From: Bacteroidales bacterium
GTDB taxonomy: Bacteria > Bacteroidota > Bacteroidia > Bacteroidales > F082
Assembly (NCBI GenBank): GCA_017508895.1
Contig: JAFWRA010000265.1
Coordinates: 1 to 6,920, forward strand
Direction of reading: 5' to 3'
DNA: 6,920 nucleotides
A model generated the notes under the pieces. That model did not search any database. It saw nothing but the letters and a program-made list of their open reading frames with translations, and was not told the origin of the DNA. The number at the start of each line of letters is the position of its first letter. The stretch's first letter is position 1. Shown in pieces: positions 1-5,003 of the stretch. The translations under genes and the position numbers were made by a program.

Positions 1-1
1 C

Positions 2-220
2 CTTGGCGAGGCCATCAAAGCGACCTTTGCCAATCGCGACACGAAGTATGTGGAGAATCATCCTTTGTTTACAGAGGAGTTCTTCACCGATACCAACCGC
101 AATTTGTATTGGGAAGGCTTCCTTAGAAGGATTAAGTTTGGCGAGACATTGCCGTTTGTGGCTGTTGGGGAGCTTATCCGGAATAGGTTGCAACCTTATT
201 GGGAGGGGCTGAAGCCTTGA
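2..220 (+). CDS. Nucleotidyltransferase AbiEii/AbiGii-type toxin, C-terminal fragment
   Basis: The window opens inside this gene; the reading frame starting at base 2 stays open to the TGA at 218-220 and gives 72 residues. They contain an AIKATFANRDT segment, then PLFTEEF, a short acidic and asparagine-rich turn, YWEGFLRRI, and a final IRNRLQPYWEGL helix. This order (ATF..R.T, then PLF..EF, then W..FLRRI, then LQP) is what I recall for the C-terminal helical part of AbiEii-family proteins, the nucleotidyltransferase toxins of type IV abortive-infection systems. The catalytic nucleotidyltransferase motifs lie upstream of the window and cannot be checked. An AbiEi-like or DUF6088-like antitoxin gene would be expected just upstream. 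The next gene starts one base after this stop, so they are probably co-transcribed. The family call comes from memory of the C-terminal pattern, not a search. Confidence 0.72.
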   Translation, partial: LGEAIKATFANRDTKYVENHPLFTEEFFTDTNRNLYWEGFLRRIKFGETLPFVAVGELIRNRLQPYWEGLKP

Positions 221-221
221 A

Positions 222-497
222 ATGAAAAACTCAAAGACCGAAGCAATGGACAGAGAAATACGTTTGTTGCGCCTGAAGGAATTGAAGGCGGCGCTGGAGG
301 ACATCGACAAGAGGTTGCACGCAATGGATGACCTTTTGGTTGACGATGTGCCAGACGATGTTCTGAAAAAGTGTTTTGTGGAAGTGAAACAAATCCTAGC
401 TGAGCGGGAACCCCTTTTCAACGAGATTCGATGCCTGTTGATGATGGAAGATGACGATGACATAGGCATCAATGGCGGCAGGGGGATGGTTAATTGA
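222..497 (+). CDS. Small charged helical protein (paralog family A, copy 1)
   Basis: This gene encodes 91 residues of no family I can name. It starts one base after the stop of the AbiEii-like gene, which favours the ATG at 222; a second ATG at 246 matches the start of paralog 1249-1533 (both read MDRE) and is a real alternative. The sequence is rich in Glu, Asp, Lys and Leu and should form two amphipathic helices, roughly residues 9-45 and 48-75. A conserved ILAEREPL segment lies near residues 58-65. The last 20 residues are an acidic run (MEDDDD) followed by a glycine-rich tail ending MVN. The tail DNA resembles the tail of the paralog, so the duplication extended to and slightly past the stop codon. 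Its place directly after a toxin gene suggests an accessory to that locus, but no function can be assigned. Confidence 0.72.
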   Translation: MKNSKTEAMDREIRLLRLKELKAALEDIDKRLHAMDDLLVDDVPDDVLKKCFVEVKQILAEREPLFNEIRCLLMMEDDDDIGINGGRGMVN

Positions 498-525
498 TAG
501 TGTTTTCCCAAAGAAGAATAAGTCT

Positions 526-738
526 ATGACAAACGAAGAAGCACAAAAACGGTTTGACGAAATGAAGGCAAAACTGAAAGTCGCGCAAACCTTATTGGAC
601 AGCTTGGACGAGGTGGACGAAAATGACATTCCAGTCCAATCGGCAACCTTGTTAGAGATTGCCAGACTGCATCAGGAAGTAGCCATTGCAGCTAAAGAAA
701 TGGACAATCATAGGACGATAATCAAAAAACAAGAATAG
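526..738 (+). CDS. Small charged helical protein (paralog family B, copy 1)
   Basis: This 70-residue protein is not of a family I recognise. The frame is open further upstream (to 472), but the ATG at 526 is preferred because the protein then begins MTNEEAQKRFDEMKAKLK, which aligns from its first residue with the next gene (MKNEEAEKMLDDMKSKLK). It is highly charged and probably forms a helical hairpin: a first helix near residues 3-26, a break near DENDIP (residues 30-35), and a second helix near 38-60 containing ARLHQEVA. There is no signal peptide, membrane segment or cysteine motif. It lies 28 bases after 222-497 and its stop is followed within 3 bases by the next ATG, so the three small genes probably form one operon with the AbiEii-like gene. 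Confidence 0.7.
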   Translation: MTNEEAQKRFDEMKAKLKVAQTLLDSLDEVDENDIPVQSATLLEIARLHQEVAIAAKEMDNHRTIIKKQE

Positions 739-741
739 GTG

Positions 742-939
742 ATGAAAAACGAAGAAGCAGAAAAAATGTTAGATGATATGAAATCTAAGTTGAAGGCTGT
801 GCAGGACATCTTGGATGACTTCAGACAGATTGATAAAAGTGACCTGAAAGCACGTGCAGAAGCAATGAAAAAGGCAGTAAGGCTGCAACAGGAAGTGGCA
901 CAGGAGATTGATGATTTCGATAGTATGTATTTGAGATAA
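742..939 (+). CDS. Small charged helical protein (paralog family B, copy 2)
   Basis: This gene encodes 65 residues and is a clear tandem duplicate of 526-738: both open with M-x-NEEA-x-K, share D-x-MK-x-KLK near residues 11-17, and share RL-x-QEVA in the second helix. Here the linker is QIDKSDL and the tail is shorter, ending DDFDSMYLR. The ATG at 742 is preferred because it aligns with the paralog's start; a GTG at 739 directly in front could add one residue. It starts 3 bases after the previous stop. Its own stop (937-939) abuts the inverted repeat and promoter-like box at 939-965, so it is probably the last gene of the AbiEii-containing operon. Function unknown. Confidence 0.68.
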   Translation: MKNEEAEKMLDDMKSKLKAVQDILDDFRQIDKSDLKARAEAMKKAVRLQQEVAQEIDDFDSMYLR

Positions 940-965
940 AAAGTCGTAAATTTGCAGCGACTTTT
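939..965 (+). promoter_or_regulatory. Promoter-like -7 box inside an 8-bp inverted repeat
   Basis: TAAATTTG at 947-954 fits the Bacteroidetes -7 consensus TAnnTTTG exactly. It lies between the arms AAAAGTCG (939-946) and CGACTTTT (958-965), which are perfect inverted copies. Transcription would start near 960-965, shortly before the long hairpin at 980-1144. A clear -33 TTTG box at the usual spacing is missing; the nearest TTTG (930-933) is only 13 bases upstream. The dyad could be an operator over the promoter, or a weak terminator for the preceding operon, since its 3' arm ends in TTTT. Confidence 0.42.
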
Positions 966-979
966 GAAAAGACATAATT

Positions 980-1144
980 AAGGGCTTTACGCTCTGCTTC
1001 CCAGCAACGAAATCTGGTAAATTTCAAACTAACAAAACGGGAACAGGACGATAAGGCTCGCGCTATAGGCGCGGGTCTTCCGTTTCTTTGTTTTGTGGGT
1101 TTACCAGAGCCCCGTTGCTAAGGAAGCGGTTAGGCTTGCGCCTT
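980..1144 (+). ncRNA. Putative structured noncoding RNA (long imperfect hairpin)
   Basis: This stretch folds into one long, interrupted stem whose arms are seen directly. From outside in: GCTTCC 996-1001 with GGAAGC 1122-1127; AGCAACG 1003-1009 with CGTTGCT 1113-1119; TCTGGTAAA 1013-1021 with TTTACCAGA 1100-1108; ACAAAAC 1032-1038 with GTTTTGT 1090-1096; CTCGCGC 1057-1063 with GCGCGGG 1069-1075 around a TATAG loop. AAGG at 980-983 with CCTT at 1141-1144 may close it. That is about 36 pairs in 132 bases, far beyond chance. The + strand is favoured because a TAAATTTG box lies just upstream. No open reading frame here looks real. The overall shape (closing stem, internal bubbles, terminal hairpin) recalls regulatory RNAs in general, but I cannot match it to a named family. 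A retron is unlikely since no reverse transcriptase is present in the window. Confidence 0.5.
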
Positions 1145-1171
1145 CTTTATGTCCCGAAATATCCGAATCCT

Positions 1172-1203
1172 GATTTGAGGATTTGAGGATTTGAGGATTT
1201 GAG
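1172..1203 (+). repeat. Four tandem copies of the octamer GATTTGAG
   Basis: Perfect tandem octamers occupy 1172-1179, 1180-1187, 1188-1195 and 1196-1203, followed by GACGGTGA. They lie about 45 bases before the start codon of 1249-1533. The 15-mer ATTTGAGGACGGTGA (1197-1211) occurs again on the - strand inside the DUF3987 gene (3681-3695), where more GATTTGAG-like units follow. This looks like a dispersed repeat family, not a coding or regulatory site. Confidence 0.8.
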
Positions 1204-1248
1204 GACGGTGATGAGGCTCGAAAACAACAAGACAAAACATCAAAAGCA

Positions 1249-1533
1249 ATGGATAGAGAACTACTATTGAAGCGCCTGAAGGTGATTAAGGATGAGTTTG
1301 AAGCATTAGGGATAAGGCTGGAGGCCTTGGACGGCATCATGGCAGACGGCTCGACCGAAGAAGCCGTAAAGAAGTACGCCGAGGAGCTGACCATCATCCT
1401 TGCTGAGCGGGAACCGCTCGTCAGAGAGGCGCAGAAGCTGGTGCAGGAGGTTGGAAATATAGAAAAAGAAGCCCCGGACAATCCCCCTGACCCCCTTAAA
1501 GGGGGAAGGGATGGCGGGGCCTTGGTGAATTAA
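1249..1533 (+). CDS. Small charged helical protein (paralog family A, copy 2), with repeat-derived tail
   Basis: This gene encodes 94 residues and is a diverged copy of 222-497: both have MDRE at the start, RLK and RL-x-A-x-D in the first helix, a V/L-KK motif in the middle, and ILAEREPL before the C-terminal region (here residues 50-57). Function is unknown. From about residue 75 the sequence changes to a Pro/Gly-rich tail (PDNPPDPLKGGRDGGALVN) encoded by a G/C-rich imperfect palindrome, which looks like a repeat inserted in frame. The start is placed at the ATG at 1249. An upstream ATG at 1211 opens a different frame (MRLENNKTKHQ...) that stops after 19 codons and may be a frameshifted remnant of the longer N terminus seen in copy 1. 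It ends 13 bases before the stop of the convergent gene 1547-1795. Confidence 0.66.
   Translation: MDRELLLKRLKVIKDEFEALGIRLEALDGIMADGSTEEAVKKYAEELTIILAEREPLVREAQKLVQEVGNIEKEAPDNPPDPLKGGRDGGALVN
1471..1520. repeat. Imperfect palindromic G/C-rich repeat inside a coding region
   Basis: GCCCCG (1471-1476) is inverted in CGGGGC (1515-1520), and CCCCC-TTAAA-GGGGG (1491-1505) forms an inner hairpin. Read in frame it gives the Pro/Gly-rich tail of 1249-1533. Similar 'cccccttaaaggggg' palindromes are, as I recall, dispersed widely in some Bacteroidales genomes. Lying between convergent genes, it may also act as a terminator. Confidence 0.6.
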
Positions 1534-1546
1534 ATGGTGTTCTCTC

Positions 1547-1795
1547 CTACCCTATTTCACTGCGTGGAAACAACGGTTCAATAGGTACTTGCCGAATTGT
1601 GAAATATCCGTTTTGGCCGTCTGTTCGCTCATCAGACCTGCAAGGGATTTGCTCACACTCTTCCAAAGACTGTGAGCGATAAAACAGGCAGTGTCGGCAT
1701 ATCCAGTCGTTTTTCTTCCCCTTGGGTGATGGAACGAAGCGAGTAATTCCCCAGTCTGAGGACCTGACAGTATCCTCGTCGATGATCTCAATCAT
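1547..1795 (-). CDS. Small four-cysteine protein, likely metal-binding
   Basis: This 82-residue protein is the last gene of the - strand operon. It has cysteines at about residues 33, 36, 47 and 52 (C-x2-C-x10-C-x4-C), followed by ERTDGQNGYFTI. I recall small proteins of Bacteroides mobile elements and phages with the same layout: a CxxC, an aromatic F, two more cysteines, then an ER-x-DG-x-N-x-YF ending. The cysteines probably bind one zinc ion and stabilise the small fold; partner and role are unknown. The ATG at 1795 overlaps the stop of the upstream gene as ATGA, which supports both this start and coupled translation. A second frame over the same bases (1552-1791) lacks these features and is treated as a shadow. 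Confidence 0.7.
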   Translation of the reverse strand: MIEIIDEDTVRSSDWGITRFVPSPKGKKNDWICRHCLFYRSQSLEECEQIPCRSDERTDGQNGYFTIRQVPIEPLFPRSEIG

Positions 1796-2052
1796 TTTTT
1801 CGTGGGTTTCTTGCGTTTCTTGGGAGCCTTGCGCTCGTAAGGGGTAGATACGAGTTTGTAATATGAAGGGTCGATGCCAGCCTTGTTTAGGGCATTGACA
1901 AGGTCATCATAGAGGTGGTCTTTCGATGTTTTGATGGTCAAGTCATAATTGAGTGTTATGCGACGTTTGACCACATTTGACTTTCTTACGATTTTTATGA
2001 TGGCACCATAAACTACCATTGAATGGGTTTTGAAATCGATTTTGTAGTACAT
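1792..2052 (-). CDS. Small hypothetical protein with basic C-terminal tail
   Basis: This gene encodes 86 residues that I cannot assign to a family. The N-terminal half is rich in beta-formers (KIDFKTHSMVVYGAIIKIV, then RRITLNYDLTIKT), followed by a probable helix (HLYDDLVNALNKAGID) and a strongly basic tail (RKAPKKRKKPTKK) that could contact DNA or RNA. The pattern 'TIKTS..HL.DDLVNALNKAGI...YY.LVST' resembles 'TINQSDYNHLVEVVNNAAQRAGV..LEYSINT' in the preceding gene, so the two may be diverged paralogs. It starts 5 bases after the previous stop, and its own stop overlaps the next start as ATGA. Its position behind the primase/ATPase genes suggests a small accessory of the replication module, by context only. 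Confidence 0.68.
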   Translation of the reverse strand: MYYKIDFKTHSMVVYGAIIKIVRKSNVVKRRITLNYDLTIKTSKDHLYDDLVNALNKAGIDPSYYKLVSTPYERKAPKKRKKPTKK

Positions 2053-2057
2053 GGTTT

Positions 2058-2303
2058 TTAGGTTTTAGAGGGTTTGGTAATGTTTTGCAGGGTGTTGATG
2101 GAGTATTCCAGATGGTGTACGCCTGCGCGTTGCGCGGCGTTGTTGACCACCTCGACGAGATGGTTATAGTCGGACTGGTTGATGGTGGCCGAGAAGGTCT
2201 TGTCACAGACACCAATGAAACCAGAGATGTTGGCGACAAGAGCAGGACGGATGGCGCGGTACGCGGCTGTCGTTTGGGCTTCGATGAGGATGGTGACTTT
2301 CAT
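2058..2303 (-). CDS. Small hypothetical protein following the DUF3987 gene
   Basis: This gene encodes 81 residues of no family I recognise. It starts at the ATG at 2303, which overlaps the stop of the DUF3987 gene as ATGA. The predicted layout is a beta strand (KVTILIEA), a helix (AAYRAIRPALVANI), two strands (FIGVCDKTFSATI), and a helix (DYNHLVEVVNNAAQRAGV) before a final strand (LEYSINTL). That alternating alpha/beta pattern would suit a small ferredoxin-like fold, but this is a guess from periodicity. The second half resembles the next gene in the operon, so a tandem duplication followed by divergence is plausible. Confidence 0.66.
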   Translation of the reverse strand: MKVTILIEAQTTAAYRAIRPALVANISGFIGVCDKTFSATINQSDYNHLVEVVNNAAQRAGVHHLEYSINTLQNITKPSKT

Positions 2304-4138
2304 TGTGTTTGCTTTTGATAGTTGTCGATGGCAGGGTGAGCCAGGAGGCCGGACTTGCAGAGCTCGGAAATGTACCGTTCAGCGGTCTTTTCCGTTACGC
2401 CGAGCGAAGCGGCGGCTTGGAGATAGGCGGCGCGGTCGAAGGTATCAGGAAGGGCTGCGTAGAAGGCCTGACGGCGGTCGTTGGTGTTACGATGGCCATT
2501 GGGCTTGCGGAACTCGTGGCGCGGCAAGGTCTGAAAGACCGATGCCGTGTGCTGCAGCAAGACTTTGATCATCGCCAAGGCGGTGGCAAAGTCGGCATCG
2601 GCACATTCAAGGATGGACTCAGGCTTCTTGCCTTCCACGTTGACGACAGGCAACGGGAAGGTGCCTTCGTCCATCTGCCGGAGCACTGTCAGGATCATCG
2701 CGAAGCGAAAGAGGATGAGACCGAGGCGACGGACAGAGGCAATGATGTCGTCGCCGAAGATGTTGGCGTATTCCACCTGCGTCAGCGTGAAGAAATCGTG
2801 AAACCGCTGCCGTTGGCCAGCGGTAAGCTTGAAATGGATGGTCGGCTCCGACAGCATCTTGTGGAACTTGTAGAAGTCCTCCCCTATCTCCTTGAAGACT
2901 TCATCTGCGGTGGTCTCGTTCTCATCGAACATGTCGCGCCACACGATTTCCATGGGCATGACATAGAAGATGAAACGGCTGAAGAGGCCGTTTTCAGCTG
3001 AAGGGATGAGATTGAAGACCTGCTCAGGAGTGCCGGACAGGATGGCCGAGAACTTGGGCTTGAGGATTTCCACATATTCACGGTCTTTCTTGCGGAGGTA
3101 GGAAATCATCTCGTGGTGAAAGGCCTTACGGAATCCATCTGAGTAGTTACCGAGGTCTGAATTGAAAGCGTTGGCCAGCGTGTCGCCTTCTGTCTCGAAC
3201 AGAAGGCCGACACCGTCGTTTTGGGCAAGCGTCTGATAGACCACGGTGGCGGTGCTGTTGGCAGGAATGAACAAGGTGAGGAAGGGCGGTTGCTCTGGCT
3301 CTTCCATGTCGCCATTCTTCTTGTTCAGGTTGTACTGCCGCAGGTCCTGCTTGTACTGCTCCATGGATTGGCGGTACTTCTCTTTGAGTTCGCGATGAAT
3401 CGGCGCAGCGAGATGACGGCACAGGGAAAGCCGTCCTTTGCCAGCCGATGCGCGGGCGGTGACGTATAGAAAGAGATTGGAAAAGACCTCGCGGCGGTCA
3501 TAGATGCCGTATACTTTCGGCAGACATGCCGAAAAGACTGTGAGGGAACCGAGAATGAGCAGATCTGCATCGACATCTGAAACGGCATCGTCAACGATGC
3601 GTTTCAATATGTCGGGCAGCTGCTCCCTGACGTTTTGGGAAAAAGTGTCGATTTTGAGCGCTTTTGACATCCTCAAATCCTCACCGTCCTCAAATTGAGG
3701 TTGTGAGGATGATTTTCTGCGGGTACTTTTAACTCCCCCGCCTTCGGCACCCCCTCTCAGAGGGGGACTTTCCCAGAGCACACCATGCGTTTGGGCGATG
3801 TGGAAGAGGGTGCCGAGGGTGATTTCACGGCTACCGTCTTTTAGGCAGTGGGAATACTGGCGGTCGGTCTCTTCGTACTCGTAGTGGGGATTGAAGCGGC
3901 TAAGCCGGTGGAAGATGTTGCGGCCATCTTCGCCAAGCTCAGAGACCAAAGCGAAGGCGATGGACAGCCAATCGTCGTAAGTGGGTGTGATGTCGATGCC
4001 GGAGGCTTCGACAGCATCCACAACAGCGAGGATGGAGGAAAGATTGGATGACGCGGCCACGGATGGAGAAAGTGCTTGCGGCACTTTCTCCGCCGGGGGT
4101 GCGTTCCAATCGTCAGGGTTGAAGACTTGATTGCTCAT
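2300..4138 (-). CDS. PriCT-2 and DUF3987 domain protein (mobile-element replication ATPase)
   Basis: This 612-residue protein is the largest gene in the window. Residues 52-100 (W..IAFAL..ELGEDGRNIFHRLSRF.P.Y......+QY..CLK) look like a PriCT-2 domain, a primase C-terminal module. Residues about 160-500 match DUF3987, a P-loop-like family common in Bacteroidetes mobile elements: a Walker A-like ASAGKGRLS at 230-238 and an acidic LLFETEGDT at 312-320 in the Walker B position. The last 50 residues (DRAAYLQAAASLGVTEKTAERYISEL) look like a winged helix. In related proteins a BT4734-type primase domain can precede these on the same chain; here it is a separate gene directly upstream, joined by an ATGA overlap. 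The likely role is helicase- or ATPase-type work with the primase in element replication. The linker at residues 124-158 is encoded by repeat-like DNA, and another hairpin lies near the 5' end of the gene. Confidence 0.85.
   Translation of the reverse strand: MSNQVFNPDDWNAPPAEKVPQALSPSVAASSNLSSILAVVDAVEASGIDITPTYDDWLSIAFALVSELGEDGRNIFHRLSRFNPHYEYEETDRQYSHCLKDGSREITLGTLFHIAQTHGVLWESPPLRGGAEGGGVKSTRRKSSSQPQFEDGEDLRMSKALKIDTFSQNVREQLPDILKRIVDDAVSDVDADLLILGSLTVFSACLPKVYGIYDRREVFSNLFLYVTARASAGKGRLSLCRHLAAPIHRELKEKYRQSMEQYKQDLRQYNLNKKNGDMEEPEQPPFLTLFIPANSTATVVYQTLAQNDGVGLLFETEGDTLANAFNSDLGNYSDGFRKAFHHEMISYLRKKDREYVEILKPKFSAILSGTPEQVFNLIPSAENGLFSRFIFYVMPMEIVWRDMFDENETTADEVFKEIGEDFYKFHKMLSEPTIHFKLTAGQRQRFHDFFTLTQVEYANIFGDDIIASVRRLGLILFRFAMILTVLRQMDEGTFPLPVVNVEGKKPESILECADADFATALAMIKVLLQHTASVFQTLPRHEFRKPNGHRNTNDRRQAFYAALPDTFDRAAYLQAAASLGVTEKTAERYISELCKSGLLAHPAIDNYQKQTQ
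3669..3703 (-). repeat. TTTGAGGA-type repeat inside the DUF3987 gene
   Basis: On the - strand this stretch reads as TTTGAGGA-like units separated by CGGTGA, and is translated in frame as QFEDGEDLRM in the linker between the PriCT-2 and DUF3987 parts. Bases 3681-3695 are identical, in reverse complement, to 1197-1211 at the end of the tandem GATTTGAG array. Confidence 0.6.
3733..3766. repeat. G/C-rich palindromic repeat inside the DUF3987 gene
   Basis: CCCCCT (3750-3755) and AGGGGG (3761-3766) pair around a CTCAG loop, preceded by GCC-TTC-GGC (3740-3748) and a C-run (3734-3738). In frame it encodes SPPLRGGAEGGG, residues 124-135, a low-complexity insertion in the interdomain linker. I recall 'PPLRGG'-like peptides as typical products of dispersed repeats in some Bacteroidales. 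Confidence 0.6.
4065..4091. repeat. Perfect 11-bp inverted repeat near the 5' end of the DUF3987 gene
   Basis: GGAGAAAGTGC (4065-4075) and GCACTTTCTCC (4081-4091) flank a 5-base loop. In the mRNA the hairpin begins about 47 bases after the start codon and encodes EKVPQALSP. It may be an inserted repeat or an mRNA structure affecting translation. Confidence 0.6.
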
Positions 4139-4797
4139 AATAACGAGGGGTTAAGGAAGGCTGATAGGTCATGAGGCAGGAAACAAGCGCGGGAAAGGTT
4201 GCGGCAGCTGCGGTCAATCTGAACTCCGTAATGGTTGAAGATGTAGTTGTAAAGGCTGACGAAGAATCTGACCTGATAGTCGCCGTATGACTCGCCGTCC
4301 TTGCCATAGCGGAAATAAGAGTCATGGAAAGAGATGACCCATTTGAGGCCGTCGCCAGACGGACTGCGGAAGAGCAAAAGCGTCTCGAAATAAGGATCCT
4401 GTTTCAGGGCCTCAAAAGTGCCTTCGACATCCTTCAGGTGGTCGAAGTCGAGGCAGATGTAGCCGGAGTGCTGGATGATGGCTTTGTCGGTGCGGACAGA
4501 GAAGATGCCAGAGAAGGTGCAATAGTCAAACATATCGGCTTTGTACTGACGGCGGTACCGCTCATCCTTGATGGTGCGGTACTCGTTGGTGCGGTCCTTG
4601 GCATAGTTGCAGATGATGTAGTTGTAGACATCAATAAGATTGACTACCTGGTAGGGATATTTGTTGGTGATAGGCCGCCTGAAGATAGAAAAGCCAGGCA
4701 GCTTCTGAAGGTCGCACTTAGGCGAGGGTTTGACAGCGTAGTTATTAGGCGTTCCCCAGAAGTACATTGCTGGGGTGTTGGTTTTATCAATGTTCAT
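4135..4797 (-). CDS. BT4734/BF3469-type primase-like protein (AEP-like)
   Basis: This 220-residue protein matches, from memory, the BT4734-like N-terminal family (also labelled VirE N-terminal), which carries motifs of archaeo-eukaryotic-type primases. LDFDHL at residues 116-121 gives the hydrophobic-D-x-D metal-binding motif, SPSGDGLKWVI at 145-155 the conserved second motif, and VQIDRSCRNLSRACFLPHD at 192-210 the third, with its aspartate and arginine. It would make primers on single-stranded DNA for element replication. The frame is open to 4881, but the ATG at 4797 is preferred because it overlaps the upstream HTH gene's stop as ATGA and leaves a normal N terminus (MNIDKTNTPAMYFWG). Its stop overlaps the DUF3987 start the same way, so primase and ATPase are probably made in matched amounts. 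Confidence 0.82.
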   Translation of the reverse strand: MNIDKTNTPAMYFWGTPNNYAVKPSPKCDLQKLPGFSIFRRPITNKYPYQVVNLIDVYNYIICNYAKDRTNEYRTIKDERYRRQYKADMFDYCTFSGIFSVRTDKAIIQHSGYICLDFDHLKDVEGTFEALKQDPYFETLLLFRSPSGDGLKWVISFHDSYFRYGKDGESYGDYQVRFFVSLYNYIFNHYGVQIDRSCRNLSRACFLPHDLSAFLNPSLL

Positions 4798-5003
4798 GGT
4801 TGGTAGGTTTGATAGTGAGAGTACATGAAACGTTCTATGTCTTGACGAAGGAAATAGACTTTGTTTTTGATGCGGCAGCACTTCAGCTCACTTTCAGAGC
4901 ACCAGTCTTTGAGGGTGTTCTTAGTGAGATGCAGCATGATGAGGAGGTCGGACATTTCAATCCAGTCGTAGAGGAGCGGAATGGTGTTGGTGTCTTCAGT
5001 CAT
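4794..5003 (-). CDS. Small helix-turn-helix protein (excisionase-like)
   Basis: This gene encodes 69 residues. Residues 13-61 read as a MerR/excisionase-type HTH: WIEMSDLLIMLHLTKNTLKDWCSESELKCCRIKNKVYFLRQDIERFM, with a first helix, a recognition helix (TKNTLKDWCSESEL), a short wing (CRIKNKVYF) and the DIERFM end typical of HTH_17-like domains. The frame is open to 5081, but ATG 5003 (or 5006, one residue longer) is favoured since it lies at the end of the upstream gene and gives an 8-base overlap. The product is probably a DNA-binding regulator or excision factor; the second of two HTH proteins leading the operon. No integrase is visible nearby. Confidence 0.75.
   Translation of the reverse strand: MTEDTNTIPLLYDWIEMSDLLIMLHLTKNTLKDWCSESELKCCRIKNKVYFLRQDIERFMYSHYQTYQP

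Noticed and set aside
1..212. A 69-codon open frame starting at base 3
   Set aside because: It is a different frame over the AbiEii-like fragment and is rich in residues typical of shadows; the frame from base 2 shows the family pattern.
980..1144. Retron-type noncoding RNA
   Set aside because: No reverse transcriptase gene is in the window, and the expected inverted-repeat and branching-G layout cannot be recognised.
1172..1203. CRISPR-like repeat array
   Set aside because: The octamers are directly tandem with no spacers and are far too short; no cas genes are present.
1101..1481. A 126-codon Ser-rich open frame on the - strand
   Set aside because: It is antisense to 1249-1533 and the hairpin RNA; its serine-rich composition is typical of shadow frames.
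1552..1791. A second open frame overlapping the four-cysteine gene on the same strand
   Set aside because: It lacks the cysteine layout and the ATGA junction.
2303..3001. A 232-codon open frame on the + strand opposite the DUF3987 gene
   Set aside because: It lies wholly antisense to a gene with recognised motifs, and its sequence shows no recognisable family.
4324..4806. A 160-codon open frame on the + strand opposite the primase-like gene
   Set aside because: It is the antisense reading of a gene with conserved primase motifs, with no promoter or family pattern of its own.
4798..4881. Longer N terminus for the primase-like gene starting at 4881
   Set aside because: It would overlap almost half of the HTH gene; the ATGA overlap at 4797 matches the other junctions of the operon.
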